A stretch of DNA of 64,000 nt from an uncultured Pseudomonadota bacterium (GTDB taxonomy: Bacteria; Pseudomonadota; Gammaproteobacteria; Methylococcales; Methylomonadaceae). Shown one piece after another: positions 57,770-64,000 of this stretch. The DNA is taken from NCBI GenBank assembly GCA_903848935.1, contig CAINHO010000004.1, positions 1 to 64,000 of the forward strand, written 5' to 3'. Below the pieces are notes generated by a model, which worked only from the letters and a program-made list of their open reading frames with translations, did no database searches and had not been told where the DNA came from. Each line of letters begins with the position of its first letter. The first letter of the stretch is position 1. The position numbers were made by a program, and so were the translations under genes.

Positions 57770-58348
57770 ATGAGCAGTCAACCAATAAAACCTACGATTA
57801 CCGCAAGAATTCCAGTGAAAGCGGTTTCTCCCGGTACGTTTAATCGTGCTGACAATCAACCGTCAGAAGAAACAGAAATTGTAGAAGCGGTAGAAGAATC
57901 AAACGAGCCAGAAATTACCGTCACCATTCCTGTTAGGGCAATTATCCCCGTTAAATTTCGGCGAGCCGACGATCATCTCATTTTGGTGGCCAGTCACGCC
58001 TACTGGAAAGAAAAATTATGTGATGCCATTACGAATAAAGAAACGCTCGACGTGAAAGAGATATTTAAAGCGGATTCTTGTGATGTGGGTTACTGGTTGC
58101 ACCACGCAGAAGTTCACCCACACGTCGCGCACTTGCAAAGCTATCATGATTTGGTGAAAAAGAATGCAGAATTTCACGCACAAGCCAGCAAAGTAGCGGA
58201 ATATATCAACGCAAAAAAATATGATGCCGCATTGCGGTTAACAGAATGTACATCAGCGTTTGAATCCTCATCTAACGCGGTTATTGCAGCAATTTTTCTA
58301 CTGAAAAAGGAATCTGACCATGTCAATAAACGCCACAACGGTCATTAA
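57770..58348 (+). CDS. CZB-type zinc-binding protein with duplicated N-terminal motif
   Basis: Encodes 192 residues. The N-terminus carries two similar segments 39 residues apart (ITARIPVKAVSPGTFNRADN at 10-29, and ITVTIPVRAIIPVKFRRADD at 49-68) joined by an acidic linker. A chemoreceptor zinc-binding (CZB) type helical domain follows, with His76 (SHAYW), Cys104 (CDVGYWL) and His136 (EFH). At the usual first His of the H-x3-H pair the residue is Asn132, so one zinc ligand may be missing, unless His126 replaces it. No receptor or GGDEF domain is attached, so it is a stand-alone sensor-like protein. Confidence 0.75.
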   Translation: MSSQPIKPTITARIPVKAVSPGTFNRADNQPSEETEIVEAVEESNEPEITVTIPVRAIIPVKFRRADDHLILVASHAYWKEKLCDAITNKETLDVKEIFKADSCDVGYWLHHAEVHPHVAHLQSYHDLVKKNAEFHAQASKVAEYINAKKYDAALRLTECTSAFESSSNAVIAAIFLLKKESDHVNKRHNGH

Positions 58349-58395
58349 AATAGCAGCAAAATCGTTCTCCGTGACAGACGTGGGAACGACAATTT

Positions 58396-59217
58396 TTACA
58401 ATTGAATCCGCAATGACAAATCAATCGCTTGAACATTTTTGGTCAACGCGCCAATCGAAATAAAATCGACACCTGTTTCTGCCACCGAGCGAATCGTTGT
58501 TAAATTGATATTCCCTGACGCTTCTAATTCCACTTTTTTCGCTGTTAATTTCACCGCTTGGCGTAACTCGTCAAGCGTGAAATTGTCCAACATGATTCGA
58601 TTCGGTTGGGCGTGGAGAGCTTGTTCAAGTTCTGCTAAATTTTCGACTTCTACTTCAATCGGTACATCGCTTTGTTCACGAGCAATTCGCACGGCATCGG
58701 CAATTGAACCCGCCGCCATAATGTGATTTTCTTTGATTAACACGCCATCAAATAAACCAATTCGATGATTAAAACAGCCGCCACATTTTACCGCGTATTT
58801 TTGTGCGACTCGCAAACCCGGAATGGTTTTGCGCGTGTCCAACACTTTACATCCCGTCCCTTGAACAGCATCCGCATATTGGCGCGAAATCGTTGCGGTT
58901 GCGGATAAGGTTTGCAGCAGATTCATTGCCGTCCGCTCGCCTGTTAATAAGCCACGCGCTAATCCCGAAAGCGTACAAAGTTTGGTATTCGCCGCTACAA
59001 AATCACCTTCGGCAACGAACCATTCAATAGAAACATTTGCATCTAAATGTTTAAAAATTGCGTCGAACCAGTCGCGTCCGCATAAAATCATTGGTTCGCG
59101 AGTTAATAATTCAGCCGTCGCGTGTCGATGTTCGGAAATAATCGCTGCTGTAATATCGCCGCCACCTAAATCTTCTTCTAAAAATGGCAAAATGTTTATT
59201 GTGTTTTTCATCATCAT
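58396..59217 (-). CDS. nadC: Quinolinate phosphoribosyltransferase, decarboxylating (NadC)
   Basis: Encodes 273 residues. EDLGGGDITA, GERTAMNLLQTLSATAT, DTRKTIPGLR and KCGGCFNHRIGLFD are the NadC signatures that bind quinolinate and PRPP. It makes nicotinate mononucleotide for NAD. The start is uncertain between three adjacent ATGs. Confidence 0.97.
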   Translation of the reverse strand: MMMKNTINILPFLEEDLGGGDITAAIISEHRHATAELLTREPMILCGRDWFDAIFKHLDANVSIEWFVAEGDFVAANTKLCTLSGLARGLLTGERTAMNLLQTLSATATISRQYADAVQGTGCKVLDTRKTIPGLRVAQKYAVKCGGCFNHRIGLFDGVLIKENHIMAAGSIADAVRIAREQSDVPIEVEVENLAELEQALHAQPNRIMLDNFTLDELRQAVKLTAKKVELEASGNINLTTIRSVAETGVDFISIGALTKNVQAIDLSLRIQL

Positions 59218-59256
59218 ATTTATCTCGATTACGGTACAAAATCGTTGGCTACTAAA

Positions 59257-59862
59257 CTACTCACCTTTATTCGCGTTTATCGCCTCGACAAAGGCTTGCA
59301 TTTCATTATTTTCAACACGCGAATAAATTTCTAAAACGGGCAATGTTAAATCAATCGACGTAAACGTAATTTCATCATCAATGTAATAAAAACTTGATTG
59401 CCAACCTTCGGATTTGCGGCAAACTTCAATTTCCACGCGGTCTTGTTCAATCAAAACGTATTCTTCTAAACTGGAAATACTTTGATAAATTTGACGCTTC
59501 AACGTGCGGTCATATTTGCGCGTTGAATTCGACAACACCTCGACAATAATGCGCGGCGATTCGGTGTAATAGTCGTCATTTCCATCATTGTTACAAACAA
59601 CCATCGCGTCAGGATAAAAGTATTTTCCACCTTTATCCGCACGCAGTTTAATGTCAGAGCTGAAGGCTTCACACGGCGTGTTTTTTAAATGATGGTGTAA
59701 TGCGCTAAAAACATTACCAAGCAATCGCTGGTGATTTTTGCTCGCCCCCGCCATCGCATAGACTTCGCCATCAATGTATTCGTGTTTAATCTCGCTGATT
59801 TTTTCACCTTCGAGGTACGCTTGTTCGCTAATGTAATCAGTTTTGTAATTAGGCAAGCTCAT
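59257..59862 (-). CDS. Uma2-family putative restriction endonuclease (DUF820)
   Basis: Encodes 201 residues. KHEYIDGEVYAMAGAS, YPDAMVV and RIIVEVLSNSTRKYD fit the Uma2/DUF820 PD-(D/E)XK nuclease-like fold, with the D of YPD and the E of VEV as the metal ligands. These are common, often multi-copy genes whose role is not established. It lies between nadC and the dynamin-like gene. Confidence 0.88.
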   Translation of the reverse strand: MSLPNYKTDYISEQAYLEGEKISEIKHEYIDGEVYAMAGASKNHQRLLGNVFSALHHHLKNTPCEAFSSDIKLRADKGGKYFYPDAMVVCNNDGNDDYYTESPRIIVEVLSNSTRKYDRTLKRQIYQSISSLEEYVLIEQDRVEIEVCRKSEGWQSSFYYIDDEITFTSIDLTLPVLEIYSRVENNEMQAFVEAINANKGE

Positions 59863-59884
59863 TTTTCTACTCCAAATCGAAAAG

Positions 59885-62221
59885 TTAAAACACGTTGCTA
59901 TAACTGTCGCGAACTTCTTTCAATTCCAACGCTAACTCACGGCGAATTTGAAAATCCCGACGAGTATGTGCGATGTTGTAGGGAATAAGCGGGTTGCGTT
60001 CGTATTTTACGGCGGTGCGAATAATACCAATCCATTGTCTATCGTTGTCTTCCATTTCTTTGAAACGATTCCGAATGCGTTCAAGTTCTTGATTACAATA
60101 AGTAATGAAACCCGCTGCGTAAAACACGCTGTTTTTCAAATAATCCTGCAACGCGGCTAAATCGCCGTTAATTTCATCAACAACTTGTTCAAAATTGGTC
60201 GGTTCAAAGGCTTTTTCAATTTCTTTTGTAGGCGTTACTGCTTCCGAAATCACGGCATCAACAACGGTTTTTGCGGCATTGCGGGTACGCCCAGCGGGTA
60301 CGGCTTTATTCAACACCGCCCATAAACCATAACGCAAATAATGGGTCAAACCGCCTTCTTGTTTGGTTTTGTCGCCACCTTGATAAAATGCTTCTAAGGT
60401 TTTGATTTCGGCGGCGCGTTCACTCAATAAACGATCACGAGCTTGCAATGGTTTGGCAATAAACGCTTCAACTGCAACCCGTCCAAATCGTAAAAATAAC
60501 ACCTGAAAACCATGACGAATGCGTGCTTGTTCGATACCTTCATCTAAATGGGAGTGCAACAAATTACGACGCACATCTTCAGTTTCCCAAAGTAATTCCT
60601 GAATTTTTCGCACAATACCATCAATCAACGCTTGCAAGGCTTGCGCGAGTTGGTCGGTTAATTCGGTTTCAAATTTCTTTTGAATTTCGCGGAATAATTC
60701 CTCGCGAATTTTGTAATTGCCTTCGCGAGCATCGGGCATCGAAAGTGTGCCACCAGCGGTGTAAATCCGTTTTAATTCGTCGGGTTGAGCGGTGATTAAA
60801 TTCGATAATAAGGCTTCAATTTTTTGGTCATACGCTGAACGCAAAGCCGCGAGTTCTTCATGTTCTGCACCTAACGCATCCGCTTCGGTGCGACCTTGAA
60901 TGCTTTCGGCATACCACATATCAAAATCTTTTTTGATACGTTGCCATTCGCGTCCCCACCATTGGTTAAATTCTTTGCCGAGCAAATCATCTTCTTGACG
61001 GTCATTTTCAGCGACTGTGCCGTAAATTGGTTCGAGTTTCGTTAAAATTTCGGTCGCCAATTGGCGCGTCGCATTGACCAATGAATCACAGCGTTTTTGC
61101 AAAACGCCTGAACGTTCGTTATCGATGTAAAAATTAACGGCATCTTTTAACGCATTCATGCCGTCGGGAATGCCTAATTTTTTCAGCTTGTTTTTATCGT
61201 CGGCACTTTTTGAACGCCGCAACGTATCATCAGTTGGAATCCCAAATTCGACCAAATGTGAACGCGCACAAACTGGCAATAATCGACGTTCTGGCACATT
61301 CGCCCAAAACGTTTTGTGCTTCGCTAACGTGTCACGAAAATCAATTTGATCATCCATTGCGTCGGCTTGTGTCAACACAACAAAGACTTTATCCGACACA
61401 CGCAAACTAGGATCTTCGGCATCAGCGACGAGCAACATTTCTTTTTCAGGGCCAGTAATCGACGGCTGTTTCATTTCTTTGGCGTAAATAATTGCATCGC
61501 AATTTCGCAAACGATCAACGGCTTGTTCGGCGTGCATCAAAATGCCCGAATTAAAACCGGGGACATCGTGAAAAATAATGTCGCGATCACTTCGTAACCG
61601 CACGGTTTTCAATTGAATGCGTTTAATCGCCAAGGCTTGAGCGCGGTTTTTGAAAATCGCCGATTGCAATAATTCACTGATTTCGCCAATGTCTAAAAAA
61701 CTTTGTTTGAAACCGTTTTTTAACTTGGTGAATTCATAGATTTGATTCAAATTTTTTTCGGTGTCGTTGAAATCCTCTTGGATTTCTTTCTTTTCTTTGT
61801 CGCTCAACAACGCACCAGCTAACGCATCTTGACGTTGTTTTTGCAACATCGCAATTTCTTCACGACTGTAATACTGAATCGAAAGTAATTGGTCTTGTTC
61901 GGTTTGTGCTGACCAAATTTCGGTACTGGTGAATGTGCAGCGTTCACGCGCAGATGGCAGAATTTCTTGCCCTAACCACGCATTGAGCAACGCGCTTTTG
62001 CCCGCTTTTTCCAAGCCAATCACCGCGACTTCAAAGCGATTCGCGCGTAAGCGTTCGAGTTGGCGATTTAAACGATCATGTTCAACTTCGAGTTTTTGCA
62101 GTGTTTCAGGCGATAACTCCACGCCGGTTTTATTACTCAACGTCATCAGCTTATCGGATAAAACCGATGTTTTTTCTAAGCGCGTGAGTTGTTTTGCACA
62201 AGTTTCTAGCCAAGTTGCCAT
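59885..62221 (-). CDS. Dynamin-like GTPase
   Basis: Encodes 778 residues from the ATG at 62221 (MATWLETCAKQL). A coiled segment precedes the GTPase domain, with P-loop VIGLEKAGKSALLN, switch threonines in CTFTSTE, G3 DVPG and G4 TQAD. A long helical region follows, probably forming the stalk; no strong membrane helix is seen apart from a hydrophobic stretch in the last third. Bacterial dynamins shape or repair membranes, some in phage defence. No second dynamin gene is next to it. Function is inferred from the fold only. Confidence 0.85.
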   Translation of the reverse strand: MATWLETCAKQLTRLEKTSVLSDKLMTLSNKTGVELSPETLQKLEVEHDRLNRQLERLRANRFEVAVIGLEKAGKSALLNAWLGQEILPSARERCTFTSTEIWSAQTEQDQLLSIQYYSREEIAMLQKQRQDALAGALLSDKEKKEIQEDFNDTEKNLNQIYEFTKLKNGFKQSFLDIGEISELLQSAIFKNRAQALAIKRIQLKTVRLRSDRDIIFHDVPGFNSGILMHAEQAVDRLRNCDAIIYAKEMKQPSITGPEKEMLLVADAEDPSLRVSDKVFVVLTQADAMDDQIDFRDTLAKHKTFWANVPERRLLPVCARSHLVEFGIPTDDTLRRSKSADDKNKLKKLGIPDGMNALKDAVNFYIDNERSGVLQKRCDSLVNATRQLATEILTKLEPIYGTVAENDRQEDDLLGKEFNQWWGREWQRIKKDFDMWYAESIQGRTEADALGAEHEELAALRSAYDQKIEALLSNLITAQPDELKRIYTAGGTLSMPDAREGNYKIREELFREIQKKFETELTDQLAQALQALIDGIVRKIQELLWETEDVRRNLLHSHLDEGIEQARIRHGFQVLFLRFGRVAVEAFIAKPLQARDRLLSERAAEIKTLEAFYQGGDKTKQEGGLTHYLRYGLWAVLNKAVPAGRTRNAAKTVVDAVISEAVTPTKEIEKAFEPTNFEQVVDEINGDLAALQDYLKNSVFYAAGFITYCNQELERIRNRFKEMEDNDRQWIGIIRTAVKYERNPLIPYNIAHTRRDFQIRRELALELKEVRDSYSNVF

Positions 62222-62283
62222 AACGTTTCCAATTAAAAGGAGTTTTAAAAATGTGGCAAATTCTACCACACCGCTACATCAAA

Positions 62284-62320
62284 AAAGCCCGCTTACTTCG
62301 CGGCAGGCGGGCTTTCTTAT
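62284..62320 (-). terminator. Intrinsic terminator between the 404-residue gene and the dynamin-like gene
   Basis: On the minus strand a 9-bp stem (62284-62292 with 62307-62315) is followed by TTTTTT. It ends the ppx-linked transcript 20 bp after the stop, so the dynamin-like gene needs its own promoter in the short gap. Confidence 0.85.
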
Positions 62321-62334
62321 TTCAAACAACAACG

Positions 62335-63549
62335 TCAATTTCGATACAGCGGAATCAGCGCAATGCGTTTGTCGATTTTCGCCGCCAAAGCCAAATAAGC
62401 GGGACTTTGTGTCGATTCAAATCGTTGTTTAAATTCGGCTGCGTTCATGTGTTCCGGTAAATCACGCGGATCGGGCATAACATCTGCGTAATCTTTAATT
62501 TGCGCGGTCAAGTATTGAATACGCCGCGCACTTTCAGGCGATGACACCGCTAACTCGCCAAATCGACTCCCGGCTTTATCCGCCGCTAAATCCACAAAAC
62601 TAAACCCGCTGCCACCCGCTTGCGCGTCGCTCAACTCCTTCACTTCACCCAACGCATTCGCCACCTGACTGTTTGTCGAAGCCGTTAATGCGGCTGCTCC
62701 CATAAAATGTCGGGCTAAATCTTCACGTTTATACAAAAACGCCATGTATTTGGGATTATCCGTTGCATTGACATAATCGTTAATGGCTAAAATTGCACTG
62801 CGATTTTCTTGAATTGCGGTGTCCAACGTAGCGCGTTGATACACCAATTCAAACACCGGTTTCAACAATTCCGCCAACGACAATCGCCATTTTGAATCAT
62901 GTTGCGTGACGACTTCAACGAGTGTTTGTCGGTAAATTTCGCGACTTTCCGCATTCACCGTGTGACTGGGCGAATTGGCTTCATAGAAAATTGTCAGCGT
63001 ATCGGCTGCAATTTCGACGCGCTGAATGGGGGCTGTCGCCAGAATAAAATAATCATTTAAAAACGAGTACCGAATCAGCGCGTGCATCATCCAATCCGCG
63101 AGTTTTGCGGGTAACAGCAGCTTGCCGACTTTAAGTTTTGTGATGCGCGGCAACGTTTCACCGACTTCACTGCCCAATCGAAAACTGACATTAAAATAAT
63201 TCGCCAGCGGATTCGATGGAAGTTTAAGTGCGAAGGTGCAACGCAATTTTTGATTCACCAGCGCAATGTGTATCGCACTTTGACGGTAACGATTGAGTAA
63301 ATAATTTCCCGCTAAATTCAAATCCGCTTCGGTGAGCGTAATCGCCGCAAGTTCATCGGGTTTGATTTTCGTACCTTCATGCAGAATTTTTCGGGCTTGT
63401 GCGATATGTTCAGACGTGAGCATTTCAAGCGGCGGCTGATTCGTTTCAGAACTCAACCCGCTGATAAAGACAAACATCCCCAGCAAAAATACCAGCGCGA
63501 ATAATCCTGCGATACTACGAAAAAAAATGAGCAGATAAACGTGGCGCAT
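62335..63549 (-). CDS. Membrane-anchored protein of unknown function
   Basis: Encodes 404 residues. A membrane anchor at about residues 4-32 is followed by a large soluble, probably periplasmic part with no Cys and no enzyme motif that I recognise. Segments such as SGFSFVDLAADKAGSRFGEL and DVMPDPRDLPEHMNAAEFKQ look conserved-type. It starts 2 bp after the ppx stop, so it is very likely co-transcribed with ppx. It may act at the envelope. Confidence 0.75.
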   Translation of the reverse strand: MRHVYLLIFFRSIAGLFALVFLLGMFVFISGLSSETNQPPLEMLTSEHIAQARKILHEGTKIKPDELAAITLTEADLNLAGNYLLNRYRQSAIHIALVNQKLRCTFALKLPSNPLANYFNVSFRLGSEVGETLPRITKLKVGKLLLPAKLADWMMHALIRYSFLNDYFILATAPIQRVEIAADTLTIFYEANSPSHTVNAESREIYRQTLVEVVTQHDSKWRLSLAELLKPVFELVYQRATLDTAIQENRSAILAINDYVNATDNPKYMAFLYKREDLARHFMGAAALTASTNSQVANALGEVKELSDAQAGGSGFSFVDLAADKAGSRFGELAVSSPESARRIQYLTAQIKDYADVMPDPRDLPEHMNAAEFKQRFESTQSPAYLALAAKIDKRIALIPLYRN

Positions 63550-63551
63550 GA

Positions 63552-64000
63552 TTACTCGACTTCGAGTTTTAATCCGGCCACTTTTAAATGTTCCACTTCA
63601 TTCAATAAATCTGCGTGCGTCAACGGAGCGGTATCGAGCCAGCCAGCGGGGAATCGTAGTTTGATTTTTGATTTTTCAGGACGGTATTCAAAAGGCGGCA
63701 CGGCGTAATCTTGACGATTTCGATGTAATACCACTGCAAGCCGCAGCAATAATGCTAATTTCGGGGCTTCGTCGTACCACGGAACGGGTAAATCAACGAA
63801 AAGTTTTAGCGCAAATTTACGCCGATGCGCTCGCACAATCGTCGCCAACAAAATTTGATCTTGACGTGAAAAGCCCGAAAAATCGCCATTTTCGATTACA
63901 TACGCACTGTGTTTATGGTATTGATTGTGAGCAATATCACGTCCGAGTTCGTGTAAGTCCGCCGCCCAATGCAAAAACTTTTGTGCTTCTTCGTAATCAA
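63552..64000 (-). CDS. ppx: Exopolyphosphatase Ppx, C-terminal part (cut by window end)
   Basis: Only the last about 149 codons are in the window; the frame is open to base 64000. The HD-type end of Ppx/GppA is recognisable: AADLHELGRDIAHNQYHKHS, GDFSGFSRQDQILLATIVRA, HRRKF. Ppx releases phosphate from polyphosphate. The N-terminal ASKHA ATPase-like domains lie beyond the edge. Confidence 0.92.
   Translation of the reverse strand, partial: DYEEAQKFLHWAADLHELGRDIAHNQYHKHSAYVIENGDFSGFSRQDQILLATIVRAHRRKFALKLFVDLPVPWYDEAPKLALLLRLAVVLHRNRQDYAVPPFEYRPEKSKIKLRFPAGWLDTAPLTHADLLNEVEHLKVAGLKLEVE

Noticed and set aside
58320-58463. 47-codon plus-strand frame after the CZB gene (MSINATTVIKIAAKSFSVTD onward)
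   Set aside because: It has a plausible AAGGA site, but it overlaps the end of the CZB gene and the 3' coding end of nadC. No family is recognised, so I leave it out as a gene.

Overview
The window is a fairly low-GC chromosomal segment of a Gram-negative bacterium, almost certainly a gammaproteobacterium. Signs of this are the BAM lipoprotein BamB next to YfgM, HisS and Der, the order rlmN-pilF-hisS-yfgM-bamB-der, the tsaE-amiC-mutL block, a complete Na+-translocating NQR with NqrM, a heptose epimerase for LPS, and RNase E with a long leader. Content is mostly core housekeeping. Divergent glycogen genes beside a GH57 hydrolase, Na+-NQR and a SulP-carbonic anhydrase fusion would fit Methylococcales or Thiotrichales, but no diagnostic gene (methane monooxygenase, sulfur oxidation) lies in the window, so this placement is inference only.

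Layout. 1-1.6 kb: folE-hemH-purE (purE cut by the window edge), divergent from yajC-secD-secF (1.8-5 kb). 5-6.3 kb: a small accessory patch with a tiny ORF, an unknown two-helix membrane protein and a stray 5' fragment of uvrA. 6.3-13.2 kb: ndk, rlmN, pilF, hisS, yfgM, bamB, der. 13.2-17.2 kb (minus): panD, tsaE, amiC, mutL. 17.3-22.8 kb (minus): rpsU-yqeY-dnaG-aas-epimerase. 22.9-25.6 kb: tsaD, tRNA-Lys, ubiE, a 74-residue unknown and a TM2 protein. 25.7-29.4 kb (minus): cspA, kup, nhaD. 29.8-38.2 kb: rne, then nqrABCDEF. 38.2-39.8 kb: a second accessory patch between nqrF and tRNA-Arg, with a duplicated nqrF end, an exported unknown and a BrnTA toxin-antitoxin pair between repeated terminators. 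39.9-46.6 kb: serine acetyltransferase, SulP-carbonic anhydrase, hldD, orphan rnfB, ABC exporter, nqrM. 46.8-55 kb: the glycogen island (glgC, GH57 and malQ on minus; glgB and glgA on plus). 55-64 kb: MOSC protein, YgfX-like protein, transglycosylase lipoprotein, trpC, a CZB-type protein, nadC, a Uma2 nuclease-like protein, a dynamin-like GTPase, a conserved membrane protein and the end of ppx.

How the genes fit together. NQR pumps Na+ out during respiration, and the nhaD-kup pair just upstream of rne would use or rebalance the Na+ and K+ gradients; NqrM, needed to mature NQR, lies about 8 kb away. The glycogen genes cover synthesis (GlgC, GlgA, GlgB) and remodelling or breakdown (MalQ, GH57). 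Envelope genes (SecDF-YajC, BamB, AmiC, Aas, HldD, transglycosylase) are scattered.

The most unusual sequence observations are: the duplicated nqrF 3' end, which differs only at synonymous sites and carries a hairpin with a compensatory base-pair change; the uvrA 5' remnant upstream of ndk; the brnTA module between 42-bp direct repeats made of terminators; and a CZB-type protein with a 39-residue-period N-terminal repeat and a possible missing zinc ligand. I found no CRISPR array, transposase or prophage, and no clearly new multi-gene system.
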